A stretch of DNA of 64,000 nt, taken from contig JAHHTU010000001.1 in the NCBI GenBank assembly GCA_020024455.1, positions 95,806 through 159,805 of the forward strand. Direction: 5' to 3'. The notes below the pieces were generated by a model. The model was not told the origin of the DNA and made no database searches. It saw only the letters and a program-made list of their open reading frames with translations. Below are positions 24,782 to 34,437 of this stretch, piece by piece (within the stretch, counting starts at the first letter, position 1; each line of letters starts with the position of its first letter). This DNA comes from Anaerotignum sp. (GTDB lineage: Bacteria > Bacillota > Clostridia > Lachnospirales > Anaerotignaceae). The position numbers were made by a program, and so were the translations under genes.

Positions 24782-26239
24782 ATGAAACGTGTGTTGATAG
24801 ATAACGAATGGAATTTGTTTCGGTTGGCATTGTTGGAAGATGGCGAGCCTGTGGAGTTTTATGTGGAACAAAAACAAAGCATTGTGGGCAATATTTATAT
24901 TGGACGTGTGGTGCAGGTAGTCCCCAATTTGCAGGCGGCTTTCGTGGATATCGGAACAGGCAAAAACGGTTACTATTATTATGGAAAAACAAGAGCTGTG
25001 TCTGATGAAACAAAAGAACGCAAGCCACAAGTGGGACAACAGCTGTTGGTACAAGTGGAAAAAGACACTATTGGGGAAAAGGGGGCTGTTTTGACGCAGA
25101 ACATTTCTTTTGCAGGTAAATTTTTGGTGTTGTTGCCGGAAGAAGCGGGGGAAATCGGGATTTCCCGTAAAATCAAAGACGAATCACAAAGACAATATAT
25201 TCGTACGATATTGGAAAAATTGTTGCCAAAAAATTGCGGTGCTGTTGTGCGTACAAACGGAGCAGGCAGAACAGAACAGGAATTTGCAAAAGAATTACAG
25301 TTGTTATTGCAAAAATGGACAAGTGTACAAAATGCACAGTACCGTATGGCACCTGCATTGTTATGGGAAGAATATGAACCGGCATTGCAAGCGGCAAAAG
25401 ATTTCTATGGGGCAGATGTACACAGCTTTGTGGTGAATGACCATAAAACATATCAAACATTGCAGGAAACAGGAGATTTCAATGGGGCAGGACAGCCTGC
25501 TTTACAATGGTATCAAGAAAGCACGCCGTTGTTTTCTGCATATTATGTGGAAAGTAAATTGGAAAAAGCATTGGCTCAAAAAGTGTGGCTCAAAAATGGT
25601 GGTTTTTTGGTGATTGAAGAAACAGAAGCCTGTGTGGTGATTGATGTCAATTCCGCAAAGACAGCAGGGAAAGGTGATTTGGAAAAAAACATCTGGAAAA
25701 CCAATTTGGAAGCGGCAAAAGAAGTCGCAAAACAAATGCGTTTACGCAATTTATCGGGTATTATCATCATTGATTTTATTGATATGGCAAGCAAAGAATA
25801 TCGGCAAAAATTGCAAAAAGCATTGGAAGCAGAAGTTGCAAAAGACCGTATCAAAACCGTTGTGGTGGGCATGACAGAGCTTGGATTGATGCAAGTGACC
25901 AGAAAGAAAATAAAGCCGTCTTTGCAAAAACAGGTGACAACAAAGTGCCGCAGTTGCGAGGGCAGTGGACGGGTGTTTTCTCTGGATTGGACAGTGGCAA
26001 AAATGCACAGAGAAACAGAACAATGTTTTGCCAATACAACATTTCGCAAGATTTCTGTTTTGGGAGACAGCCGATTGTTGCAAGCCTATGCGGGAAAAAA
26101 TAATGCATTTTTGGCAATGATGCATCGGTATTATCAGGCAGAGGTCATACTTTGCCCGCAAGAGAGTACCCCATTTGGCTGGTATGCAATCGAAAAAATA
26201 GAAAATCATACAAAAATTGTGCATCATGAAAAAGGATAA
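24782..26239 (+). CDS. rng: Ribonuclease E/G family protein
   Basis: A 485-residue endoribonuclease of the RNase G size class. An S1-like RNA-binding region starts at about residue 36 (GNIYIGRVVQVVPNLQAAFVDIG), the catalytic DNase-I-like domain has magnesium ligands in CVVIDVNSAKT and IIIIDFIDM, and the zinc link is KCRSCEGSG. The C-terminal scaffold of RNase E is missing. RNase E/G enzymes cut single-stranded AU-rich RNA and mature rRNA. ATG 24782 follows ACGGAGGA. RNase Y follows, so two RNA-decay enzymes lie side by side, each with its own control. Confidence 0.93.
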   Translation: MKRVLIDNEWNLFRLALLEDGEPVEFYVEQKQSIVGNIYIGRVVQVVPNLQAAFVDIGTGKNGYYYYGKTRAVSDETKERKPQVGQQLLVQVEKDTIGEKGAVLTQNISFAGKFLVLLPEEAGEIGISRKIKDESQRQYIRTILEKLLPKNCGAVVRTNGAGRTEQEFAKELQLLLQKWTSVQNAQYRMAPALLWEEYEPALQAAKDFYGADVHSFVVNDHKTYQTLQETGDFNGAGQPALQWYQESTPLFSAYYVESKLEKALAQKVWLKNGGFLVIEETEACVVIDVNSAKTAGKGDLEKNIWKTNLEAAKEVAKQMRLRNLSGIIIIDFIDMASKEYRQKLQKALEAEVAKDRIKTVVVGMTELGLMQVTRKKIKPSLQKQVTTKCRSCEGSGRVFSLDWTVAKMHRETEQCFANTTFRKISVLGDSRLLQAYAGKNNAFLAMMHRYYQAEVILCPQESTPFGWYAIEKIENHTKIVHHEKG

Positions 26240-26303
26240 CTCCATTTGAGAGAATGCCTTTGTTGCACATGATACAAGGGATTTTTCTATGTATAAATGT
26301 TTC

Positions 26304-26332
26304 TTGACAGGTATATCAAAAAGCTATACAAT
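26304..26332 (+). promoter_or_regulatory. Predicted promoter of rny
   Basis: TTGACA (26304-26309), 17 bases, TACAAT (26327-26332). Confidence 0.8.
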
Positions 26333-26409
26333 AAAAAAGTGTATGATACACAACTTATGGCGATGTGAAATCATAAAGTGAAACAAACAAATTAAAGGAG
26401 GTGTTTTTC

Positions 26410-27951
26410 ATAGAACCGATAAGTATAATTTGTGGTGCTGTGATAGGACTTCTTTTGGGGCTTATGGGCGGAATTTTTTACAGAAAACGTATTGCAGAAG
26501 CGAAAATGGGCGTAGCGGAAGAGCGTGCAAATAAAATCGTGGAAGATGCAGTAAAAGATGCAGAGGCCAGAAAAAAAGAAATCCTTTTGGAAGCGAAAGA
26601 AGACAGCATCAAAGCAAAAAATGAACTGGAAAAAGAAGTGCGTGACAGAAGAAACGAACTGCAAAGAAATGAAAGACGTTTGTTCCAAAAAGAAGAAACG
26701 TTGGACAGAAAAACAGAGTCTTTGGAACGCAAAGAAGAACAAATGTCCAAAAAATTGGAAGATTTGGATAAAAGGACAGAAAAAGTCAAAGAATTGCATG
26801 AACAGCAATTACAAGAGTTGGAACGTATTTCCGGTTTGACAACCGAAGAAGCAAAAAATCAGATTTTGACTATGGTGGAAGCCGATGTCAAACACGAGGC
26901 AACATTGCTTATCAAAGAAACAGAAAGCAAAGCAAAAATGGAAGCAGACAGACGTTCCAGAGAAATTGTGGCAAACGCCATTCAAAGATGTGCGGTTGAC
27001 CATGTGGCAGAAACAACCGTGTCTGTGGTACAGTTGCCAAATGACGAAATGAAAGGTCGTATCATTGGTCGTGAGGGTAGAAATATTCGTGCTTTGGAAA
27101 CATTGACAGGTATTGATTTGATTATTGATGATACACCGGAAGCTGTGATATTGTCCGGTTTTGACCCAATCCGCAGAGAAATTGCAAGAATTGCATTGGA
27201 AAAATTGATTGTGGACGGGCGTGTACATCCTTCTCGTATTGAAGAAATGGTGGAAAAAGCAAGAAAAGAAGTGGAAGTTATCATTCGTGATGAAGGGGAA
27301 TCGGCAACATTTGACACGGGTGTCAATGGTTTGCACCCGGAATTGGTGCGTTTGTTGGGTAAATTGAAATACAGAACAAGTTATGGACAAAATGTGTTGA
27401 AACATTCCATCGAAGTTTCACACTTGGCAGGCTTGATGGCGGCAGAATTGGGCGTTGATGTCAATTTGGCAAAACGTGCAGGTTTGCTCCATGATATTGG
27501 CAAAAGTATTGACCACGAAATGGAAGGTTCTCACGTCAGCATTGGTGTGGGGCTTTTGAAACGATATAAAGAAAATCAAGTTGTTATCAACGCAGTGGAA
27601 GCACATCATGGTGATGTAGAACCACAAAGCATCATTGCTGTTTTGGTACAAGCTGCTGATGCAATTTCTGCGGCAAGACCGGGTGCAAGACGGGAAACAT
27701 TGGAATCTTACATCAAACGTCTGCAAAAACTGGAAGAAATTGCGGATAACTTCAAAGGTGTTGAAAAATCTTTTGCAATACAGGCAGGGCGTGAATTGCG
27801 TATTGTGGTATTGCCGGAAGATGTGAATGATGAAGGTATGACATTGTTGGCAAGAGATATTGCAAAGAAAATAGAAGAAGAATTGGAATATCCGGGGCAA
27901 ATCAAAGTCAACTTAATTCGAGAAACAAGAGCAGTGGATTATGCAAAATAA
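26410..27951 (+). CDS. rny: Ribonuclease Y
   Basis: The membrane-bound endoribonuclease that starts mRNA decay in Firmicutes. From the start there are an N-terminal membrane helix (about residues 5-25), a long charged coiled coil (about 30-200), a KH domain (MKGRIIGREGRNIRALE) and an HD domain with AGLLHDIGKSIDHE. Length is normal (about 513 residues). The start is odd: AGGAGG (26396-26401) is ideally placed, 8 bases before ATA 26410, but no ATG, GTG or TTG lies there. GTG 26401 overlaps the ribosome-binding site itself. I therefore propose initiation at AUA 26410; GTG 26401 would add three residues. Confidence 0.93.
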   Translation: MEPISIICGAVIGLLLGLMGGIFYRKRIAEAKMGVAEERANKIVEDAVKDAEARKKEILLEAKEDSIKAKNELEKEVRDRRNELQRNERRLFQKEETLDRKTESLERKEEQMSKKLEDLDKRTEKVKELHEQQLQELERISGLTTEEAKNQILTMVEADVKHEATLLIKETESKAKMEADRRSREIVANAIQRCAVDHVAETTVSVVQLPNDEMKGRIIGREGRNIRALETLTGIDLIIDDTPEAVILSGFDPIRREIARIALEKLIVDGRVHPSRIEEMVEKARKEVEVIIRDEGESATFDTGVNGLHPELVRLLGKLKYRTSYGQNVLKHSIEVSHLAGLMAAELGVDVNLAKRAGLLHDIGKSIDHEMEGSHVSIGVGLLKRYKENQVVINAVEAHHGDVEPQSIIAVLVQAADAISAARPGARRETLESYIKRLQKLEEIADNFKGVEKSFAIQAGRELRIVVLPEDVNDEGMTLLARDIAKKIEEELEYPGQIKVNLIRETRAVDYAK

Positions 27952-27955
27952 AACG

Positions 27956-27983
27956 AAAGCGGCTGGATATCAGCCGCTTTTTT
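27956..27983 (+). terminator. Rho-independent terminator of rny
   Basis: AAAGCGGCTG pairs with CAGCCGCTTT around GATAT, followed by six T. Confidence 0.94.
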
Positions 27984-28004
27984 ATAAAAAAAGGAGGTTT
28001 GGAT

Positions 28005-28406
28005 ATGCAGGAGTTGCAAGCATTTTCTTTTCGGTATGGCAAAAATGATGGTTCTATGGTGTGGTATCGCTTGGATAATGAAAAGGGCGTAAATGTGGGT
28101 ATCGACTTGTATGATGCAACCACAAAAGAACAAAAAGAACTGCGATGTGAACCACAACAACAAACAGAAAAAGCATTGCGGCAGATATTGGAACAATATC
28201 ATGCACAAAAATGGGACGGTTTTTATGATATTGATGCCTGCAAATGTGATGGGGACAGTTGGGTGTTTCATGTGTATTTCAAGGACAACACCGAAATTCA
28301 TGCGATGGGACATTCACAGTATCCCAACGGATTTTGGGATATGAAACAGGCATTGGACGTATTTTTTGACGAAATTTGGAAACAATATCATATCTGTGGA
28401 AATTGA
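28005..28406 (+). CDS. Hypothetical protein, possibly the first part of a broken gene
   Basis: A 133-residue protein with a good start (AAGGAGG, 7 bases before ATG 28005). It is rich in aromatic residues and acids, with a strand-like WVFHVYFKDNTEIHAMGHSQYPNGFWDM motif split over two strands; I do not recognise the family, although the WDGF...FW layout recalls small immunity-type proteins. Protein-like sequence continues past its stop in other frames (next entry), so the gene may have been longer. It is preceded by the rny terminator and I see no strong promoter for it. Confidence 0.65.
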   Translation: MQELQAFSFRYGKNDGSMVWYRLDNEKGVNVGIDLYDATTKEQKELRCEPQQQTEKALRQILEQYHAQKWDGFYDIDACKCDGDSWVFHVYFKDNTEIHAMGHSQYPNGFWDMKQALDVFFDEIWKQYHICGN

Positions 28407-28617
28407 TGAAGTGGATACAGAAACGTGTTTGCTCTGTATTGGTGTGGCAGGAGAGCGTACATTTCAAACGATATGGGAACAGGCGATTGCGGATTATGGT
28501 TTGCAATATATGACAGCACATCATCAAATAGATATTGCAAAAAAACAGAATATATTCTCCAAACATTGCAGGAAGAATGGACAAGCGAAATACAACGTCT
28601 ATATATGGGATAAATAA
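28366..28617 (+). pseudogene. Protein-like continuation in shifted frames (probable gene remnant)
   Basis: After the preceding gene stops, the +1 frame reads a plausible segment (TETCLLCIGVAGERTFQTIWEQ in two parts, then HHQIDIAKK). At a run of seven A (28539-28545) this frame loses protein character, while the frame one base back reads a good C-terminus (TEYILQTLQEEW) and stops after GCTLYMG-like text at about 28615. No start in this stretch has a ribosome-binding site. The simplest reading is an open frame damaged by small indels, one in a homopolymer; sequencing error or slippage is also possible. Confidence 0.45.
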
Positions 28618-28618
28618 T

Positions 28619-28662
28619 GAAAAAAGAAGAATTTTTTTATTAAAATTCTTCTTTTTTCATTT
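28619..28662 (+). terminator. Rho-independent terminator
   Basis: A long stem of GAAAAAAGAAGAATTT against AAATTCTTCTTTTTTC closes the small locus. Confidence 0.9.
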
Positions 28663-28705
28663 TCTTTCAATTTTATTGCGAAGTGGTGAAAAATAGCGAA
28701 AAATA

Positions 28706-28734
28706 TTGCTGAAATCAGAAAAATCCCGTATAAT
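28706..28734 (+). promoter_or_regulatory. Predicted promoter of the rsmB-thiN operon
   Basis: TTGCTG (28706-28711), 17 bases, TATAAT (28729-28734). Confidence 0.7.
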
Positions 28735-28783
28735 AGGAAGTTGATATCAGTATAAATTCGGATAGAGAAGGAGCATATCTTTC

Positions 28784-30127
28784 ATGATACAAATAAATCC
28801 AAGAGAAGTGGCAGCAGAGGCAATGATGCAGATTATGGCAGAGGGTGCTTACAATACCGTTGCATTGCGACGGATATTGCGTCAAAACGGTGCCATGCCA
28901 AAGCAGGATAAAGCCTTTGTGACAGAAACCGTAAACGGAACATTACGCAATATTGCGTATATTGATTATGTGATTGGGCAGTTTTCCAATACCAAAATAC
29001 AGAAAATCAAACCATGGTTGTTGGCAGTATTGCGAACAGCGGTATACCAGATTTTGTTTTTGACTGTGCCGGACAATGCGGCTTGCAATGAGGCAGTAGA
29101 ATTGGCAAATGCAAGAGGATATCGTGGATTATCCGGTTTTGTGAATGGCTTGTTGCGTCAGATTGTCAGAGAAAAACAAAACATTACATTACCCGAAAAA
29201 GATACCGCAGAATATTTGCATATCGTATATTCTCACCCATTGTGGTTGGTAAAGATGTGGATTGCATATTATGGCTATGCACAGACAGAGGCACTTTGTA
29301 AAGCCAATAATGCTTCCCCAGATGTGACCATTCGCACAAATACCATACACACAGATGTGCAAACATTACAAAAACGATTGGAGCAAGAACAGATTTCCGT
29401 AACAAAAGGGATTTTGTGTGAACAGGCATTACATTTGACAAAAACAGCGGATTTGGCAAAATCGGTATGCTTTCAAAAAGGGCTGTTCCATGTGCAGGAC
29501 GAAAGTTCTCAGTTGGCAGTGGCGGTATTATCCCCAAAAGCAGGACAACGTGTGTTGGATATTTGTGCCGCACCCGGTGGAAAAGCATTCACCATTGCAC
29601 AAATGATGGAAAACAAAGGGGAAGTGGTCGCAAGAGATGTATACAGCCATAAAGCGGATTTGATTGCACAAGGGGCTGCCCGTTTGGGACTTTCCATTGT
29701 GCAGACAGAAGTCAAAGATGCAACCGTATACGAAAAATCAGATGAAGAAATGTTTGATGCAGTGCTGGCAGATGTTCCCTGTTCTTGCTTGGGCTTATTG
29801 CGGAAAAAGCCGGATATTCGTTTGAAAAAAGATGGCAGCGAGATAGATGCTTTAATCCCGATACAAAGAACGATACTCAAACAAGCAAGCAAGTATGTCA
29901 AAGCAGGTGGTGTGTTGGTATACAGCACTTGCACATTGAGCAAAAAAGAAAATGAGAAAAATGTGGAATGGTTTTTACAAAATCACCCAGAATATACATT
30001 GGAAGATATGACACCATATTTGCCAAAGCAAATGGCAGATATGGGCAAACAAGGATATTTGACGGTATTTCCGCATATCCATCATACAGACGGCTTTTTT
30101 ATTGCACGTTTGAGAAAGAAAGGATAA
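28784..30127 (+). CDS. rsmB: 16S rRNA (cytosine-967-C5)-methyltransferase
   Basis: A 447-residue SAM-dependent RNA methyltransferase. An N-terminal NusB-like RNA-binding domain (about 1-140) precedes the methyltransferase domain with the SAM motif CAAPGGKAF and two catalytic cysteines, C333 (DVPCSC) and C383 (YSTCTLSKKENE). It modifies C967 of 16S rRNA (E. coli numbering) in the 30S subunit. ATG 28784 follows AAGGAG by 11 bases. It is the first of seven tightly packed genes; def and fmt, often upstream in Firmicutes, are not here. Confidence 0.96.
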   Translation: MIQINPREVAAEAMMQIMAEGAYNTVALRRILRQNGAMPKQDKAFVTETVNGTLRNIAYIDYVIGQFSNTKIQKIKPWLLAVLRTAVYQILFLTVPDNAACNEAVELANARGYRGLSGFVNGLLRQIVREKQNITLPEKDTAEYLHIVYSHPLWLVKMWIAYYGYAQTEALCKANNASPDVTIRTNTIHTDVQTLQKRLEQEQISVTKGILCEQALHLTKTADLAKSVCFQKGLFHVQDESSQLAVAVLSPKAGQRVLDICAAPGGKAFTIAQMMENKGEVVARDVYSHKADLIAQGAARLGLSIVQTEVKDATVYEKSDEEMFDAVLADVPCSCLGLLRKKPDIRLKKDGSEIDALIPIQRTILKQASKYVKAGGVLVYSTCTLSKKENEKNVEWFLQNHPEYTLEDMTPYLPKQMADMGKQGYLTVFPHIHHTDGFFIARLRKKG

Positions 30128-30131
30128 TGGT

Positions 30132-31169
30132 ATGATGACAAAGACAGATATTTTGTCTATGGATTTGGAGCAGTTGCAACAACTGTGCAAAGCATGGGGA
30201 GAACCCAATTTCCGAGCAAAACAGTTATTTACTTGGTTGCACGAAAAACAGGTGACAGATTTTGCACAAATGACGAATTTGTCACAGGCATTCAGAGAAA
30301 AATTGCAGGCAGAAGCAAAAATCAGTACACTGGAAATGGTGGAACGATTGGTTTCCAAAGAAGACGGTACCAGAAAATATTTATTTGCTTTGGAAAATGG
30401 CTCTGTGATTGAAAGTGTGTTGATGCAATACGATTATGGCAATACCGTTTGTGTGTCCACACAGGCAGGTTGTCGTATGGGCTGTCGGTTCTGTGCGTCT
30501 ACCTTGGACGGTGTGGAAAGAAGTTTGACAGCGGGAGAAATGCTTTCTCAAATTTATCAGATACAAAAGGATTTACAAGCACGTATCTCCGGTGTTGTAT
30601 TGATGGGCAGTGGAGAACCGTTGGACAATTATGAAAATGTGTTGCAATTTATCAAATTGTTAAACAATCCGATGGGACAGAACATGGGACAGCGTCATAT
30701 CACACTTTCGACTTGTGGTTTGATTGAAAAAATGTATGATTTGGCAGAAGAAAAATTGCAGATTACATTGGCAGTTTCTTTGCACGCACCCAATGATGCA
30801 ATCCGCAAACAGATTATGCCGGTGGCAAAAGCAAATCCGATGGAGAAATTGTTGGAAGCTTGTCAGGCATATACAGAGAAAACAAAACGTCGTTTGACAT
30901 TTGAGTATGCATTGATGCAAGGTGTGAATGACAGTGACGATTGTGCAAGAGAATTGGCAAGTCGTTTGCGTCATATGTTATGTCATGTGAATTTAATTCC
31001 CATGAACCCTGTCAAAGAACGGGAATATACCAAAACGAACAAAGCACAGGTACAACGCTTTGCCGCAATTTTGCAGCAAAACGGTGTGGAAACGACAATC
31101 CGCAGAAAATTGGGCGGTGATATTGATGCAGCTTGTGGACAGTTGCGTAGAAGATATATGCAAAAATAA
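30132..31169 (+). CDS. rlmN: 23S rRNA/tRNA adenine-C2 methyltransferase (radical SAM)
   Basis: A 345-residue radical-SAM enzyme that methylates A2503 of 23S rRNA and A37 of some tRNAs. The [4Fe-4S] ligands are C114, C118 and C121 (CRMGCRFC). The GEP motif reads VLMGSGEPLDN, and the C-terminal catalytic cysteine region is GDIDAACGQLR. It starts 4 bases after rsmB. No Cfr-like features were noticed, so resistance is not suggested. Confidence 0.96.
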   Translation: MMTKTDILSMDLEQLQQLCKAWGEPNFRAKQLFTWLHEKQVTDFAQMTNLSQAFREKLQAEAKISTLEMVERLVSKEDGTRKYLFALENGSVIESVLMQYDYGNTVCVSTQAGCRMGCRFCASTLDGVERSLTAGEMLSQIYQIQKDLQARISGVVLMGSGEPLDNYENVLQFIKLLNNPMGQNMGQRHITLSTCGLIEKMYDLAEEKLQITLAVSLHAPNDAIRKQIMPVAKANPMEKLLEACQAYTEKTKRRLTFEYALMQGVNDSDDCARELASRLRHMLCHVNLIPMNPVKEREYTKTNKAQVQRFAAILQQNGVETTIRRKLGGDIDAACGQLRRRYMQK

Positions 31170-31202
31170 TACAAAAAGCATGACCGAGGAGGTGTAGCGT
31201 AA

Positions 31203-31925
31203 GTGAAAGCAGTCGGAATGAGTGATATTGGAATGTGTCGGCAAAACAATGAAGATGCCTATTACATTGCAGATGATGATTTCCCAGTACCACATTGTTA
31301 TATTGTGGCAGACGGTATGGGAGGCTGCAATGCCGGAGAAGTGGCAAGTCAGACGGCGATTGCGGCATTCGTGTCTTATGTGCAGGCACAACAAAGCAAA
31401 TGGGATACACCGGATTTGTTGACAACGGCATTTCAAGCGGCGAATCAAGCAGTATTTGATAAATCCAATACATCGTTGGCATTTGCGGAAATGGGCACTA
31501 CCATGGTTGCGGCGATTGTGCAGGACAATAAGGCATATATTGCACACGTAGGGGATAGTCGGGCGTATGTATTGCAAGATGGTACATTGCAATGTTTGAC
31601 CACAGACCATTCTTATGTGATGGAATTGGTCAAAATGGGGGATATTACAAAAGAAGAAGCGGCAAAGCACCCCAAACGCAATATCATTACACGAGCGATT
31701 GGGATTCGGGATTTGGTGGAAACAGATGTGACTATCTATGATGTCAAAAAAGGCGATTTGCTTTTGCTTTGCACAGACGGACTTTCGGGAATGCTTTCCG
31801 ATGCGGAAATGGAAACATTTTTACAGCAAAAAATATCTTTGAAAAAGAAAGTCAAAGGGCTTGTGGATACCGCCAACGAAAAGGGTGGGTTTGATAATAT
31901 ATCCCTTGTTTTGATTGAAATATAG
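31203..31925 (+). CDS. stp: PP2C-type serine/threonine phosphatase
   Basis: A 240-residue metal-dependent phosphatase with the PP2C motifs: RQNNEDAYYI (first metal-binding aspartate), VADGMGGCNAGEVAS, TTMVAAIV, HVGDSRAYV, LTTDHSY and GGFDNISLVL. It reverses phosphorylation by the kinase in the next gene. GTG 31203 follows GAGGAGGTG by about 7 bases. The pair is conserved in Firmicutes. Confidence 0.95.
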   Translation: MKAVGMSDIGMCRQNNEDAYYIADDDFPVPHCYIVADGMGGCNAGEVASQTAIAAFVSYVQAQQSKWDTPDLLTTAFQAANQAVFDKSNTSLAFAEMGTTMVAAIVQDNKAYIAHVGDSRAYVLQDGTLQCLTTDHSYVMELVKMGDITKEEAAKHPKRNIITRAIGIRDLVETDVTIYDVKKGDLLLLCTDGLSGMLSDAEMETFLQQKISLKKKVKGLVDTANEKGGFDNISLVLIEI

Positions 31926-31937
31926 GAGGTAACAGCG

Positions 31938-34421
31938 GTGTTATTGAATACTGGCACTGTCCTTGGCGGCAGATATGAAATCATAGAAAAAATCGGTTCG
32001 GGTGGTATGGCAGTTGTCTATCGTGGACGAGACCAAAAGCTGGAACGCTATGTCACCATCAAAGTGTTGAGAGAAGAATTTATAGATGATGAAGAATTTA
32101 TAGAACGGTTTCGTTCGGAGGCTTGCTCTGCGGCAAGATTGTCTCACCCCAATATTGTGCGGGTATATGACGTTGGGGACGACCAAGGCATCAATTATAT
32201 TGTGATGGAGTATATCCATGGGGATACCTTGAAAACAGCAATCAAAAAGAAAGCACCGTTTGATTCCCGTTCCACCATCAATGTGGCAATACAGATTGCA
32301 TCTGCTCTATCGCAGGCACACAAAGCACATATCGTACATAGAGATATCAAACCGCAAAATATATTGGTGGGAACAGACGGCGTTGTCAAAGTCACAGATT
32401 TTGGGATTGCGAGAGCGGCACGTGTGACTACAATGACAACAACGGCAAATGCGGCTGGCTCTGTGCATTATTTTTCACCGGAACAGGCAAGAGGCGGATA
32501 TGTAGATGAAAAAAGTGATATCTATTCTCTGGGTATCACCATGTTTGAAATGATTACAGGAGAATTGCCGTTTCGGGGCAACAATTCCGTCACGATTGCG
32601 TTGAAACATATCAACGAAGAATTGCCTGACATCAAACAATACAATCCAAAATGTTCCAAATCATTGGAAGGTATCATCAGAAAAGCCACCATGAAAAAGG
32701 CAGATGAGCGATATGCAAGCATTGATTTGCTGTTATCGGATTTGATGCGTGCAAGAACCGAAATGACCATGCAACAAGAATCCTTACAGACAATCAAACA
32801 GACAGAACATACAGAGGATATGGTCAATGATTTTTCCAGAGGTGTCCGCATGAGCAAGCGTGCAGAGGCGGCGATGGAGCTGAAAGCGGCACAGGAAAAA
32901 CAAAAACAATTAGAGGCGGAACGTGCCAGAAGAGCGGCACAAATGCAGCAGGAACAAAAACAACAAGAGGCAGTCACAACGGTTTCTCCTTTGGTTTCCA
33001 AAACAGTACAACCGGAAAATATACCGGAAGAAACCAAAAGAATGGACGAAAAAGAAATTGATTTTATTCAATTAAAAAGAAAAGAAGAACGAGCAGAAGA
33101 ACCACAAACCGTTTCCGAAGAACAAAAAGAAGAAGATATGCCTTTGGTGAGTTTTCAAAAATATGGTAAAAAATTGAAACTTTCCAAAGACGATGCTTAT
33201 GAAGGAGAGTATATGGCGGTGGAAGAAGTCAAAAAAAGCAAAAGACCAGAAAAGAAAAGAAGAAACCCAAGGAAAGAACCGGAATATGACAATGACAGAG
33301 ACCGCAACGCAGAACGCAAAGTCATTATGGCAGCAATCGCAACCGCCGTTGTGATTATTGTTGTCATCAGTGCCGTTGGTTTGCGTGCATTGGGTGGTTT
33401 TCGTGGATTTGGCAGTGCGGAAAAAACCATTGCAATGCCAACATTGGTCGGTATGACATATCAACAGGCAGAACAAGAAGCAGAAAAATTGGGGTTCAAA
33501 TTGCAAAAAGAAGGCGAAGATTACAACAGTTACTATGATAAAGATTATGTATTCTGGCAGGCAATACAGCCTGAAGCGATGGTTGCACCCAATACCAAAA
33601 TCGGTGTCAAAGTAAGTTTAGGCTTGACAAGCCAAACCATGCCCGATGTGAAAAATTTCTCTGAAAATGATGCAAAACAGGAAATTATCCGTTTGGTTGG
33701 TACAACGCCAAATATCAAATATGAAGAAGATGGGGAAGTGAAAGCAGGTCATGTCATTTCACAAACACCATCAAAAGGTGATAAAATTGATGCAAATACA
33801 AATATCACATTGGTTGTCAGCAAAGGTGGAGAGAATAGCGATACGGTGGTTGTGCCAGATGTGCAAAATACCAGTGAAAGGGAAGCGGTAAAAAGTTTGA
33901 AAGCCGTAGGCTTGACGGTCGGCAATATTTCTTATATTGAAAGCGAAACGGTTGCCAAAGGCAATGTCATTACACAAACATTGTCGGCAAACGAAGAAGT
34001 ACCAAGCGGCAGTGTTGTGAATTTGGTGGTCAGCAGTGGTGCACCGAAAGAAGAAGAACCGGAAAAACCGACAGAACAACCGACCGAAAAACCACAAGAA
34101 CAGCAAAATCAACAAAATGGGCAAACAGAACCCAATCAGAACAATGAGCAAACCACAACACCACAGCCCCAAGAAACACCACAGCCACCCACAAGCGGGA
34201 CAAAATACTTTACATTGCACGCACCCGCAGGGGCAGGAGATACGGTACACGTACAAGTAACCAAAACAGATGTAAACGGTTCTGCTACGGTGATGGATGT
34301 AACAAAGAATTTGTCTGATTTCCCATTTAGTATTGCAGTCACAGGGGCAGGCGAAGGAAATGTGACAGCATATGTTGATGGTGCGATTGCGGTTTCAGAA
34401 CAGGTGAATTTCTCAGAATAA
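31938..34421 (+). CDS. prkC: PASTA-domain serine/threonine kinase (PrkC/Stk1 type)
   Basis: An 827-residue membrane kinase. Residues about 10-270 are the kinase domain (GSGGMAVVYRG loop, VTIKVL lysine, HRDIKPQN, DFGIAR). A charged juxtamembrane region rich in Gln and Glu follows, one membrane helix at about 460-480, three PASTA domains (about 497-707), and a Pro/Gln/Glu-rich linker to a C-terminal beta domain of about 80 residues. PASTA domains bind peptidoglycan fragments; homologues control cell-wall growth and spore germination. GTG 31938 follows AGGAGGTAACAGCG. The extra C-terminal domain after the linker is a variation on the usual end. Confidence 0.96.
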   Translation: MLLNTGTVLGGRYEIIEKIGSGGMAVVYRGRDQKLERYVTIKVLREEFIDDEEFIERFRSEACSAARLSHPNIVRVYDVGDDQGINYIVMEYIHGDTLKTAIKKKAPFDSRSTINVAIQIASALSQAHKAHIVHRDIKPQNILVGTDGVVKVTDFGIARAARVTTMTTTANAAGSVHYFSPEQARGGYVDEKSDIYSLGITMFEMITGELPFRGNNSVTIALKHINEELPDIKQYNPKCSKSLEGIIRKATMKKADERYASIDLLLSDLMRARTEMTMQQESLQTIKQTEHTEDMVNDFSRGVRMSKRAEAAMELKAAQEKQKQLEAERARRAAQMQQEQKQQEAVTTVSPLVSKTVQPENIPEETKRMDEKEIDFIQLKRKEERAEEPQTVSEEQKEEDMPLVSFQKYGKKLKLSKDDAYEGEYMAVEEVKKSKRPEKKRRNPRKEPEYDNDRDRNAERKVIMAAIATAVVIIVVISAVGLRALGGFRGFGSAEKTIAMPTLVGMTYQQAEQEAEKLGFKLQKEGEDYNSYYDKDYVFWQAIQPEAMVAPNTKIGVKVSLGLTSQTMPDVKNFSENDAKQEIIRLVGTTPNIKYEEDGEVKAGHVISQTPSKGDKIDANTNITLVVSKGGENSDTVVVPDVQNTSEREAVKSLKAVGLTVGNISYIESETVAKGNVITQTLSANEEVPSGSVVNLVVSSGAPKEEEPEKPTEQPTEKPQEQQNQQNGQTEPNQNNEQTTTPQPQETPQPPTSGTKYFTLHAPAGAGDTVHVQVTKTDVNGSATVMDVTKNLSDFPFSIAVTGAGEGNVTAYVDGAIAVSEQVNFSE

Positions 34422-34437
34422 AAGGGAGTAAAACAAT

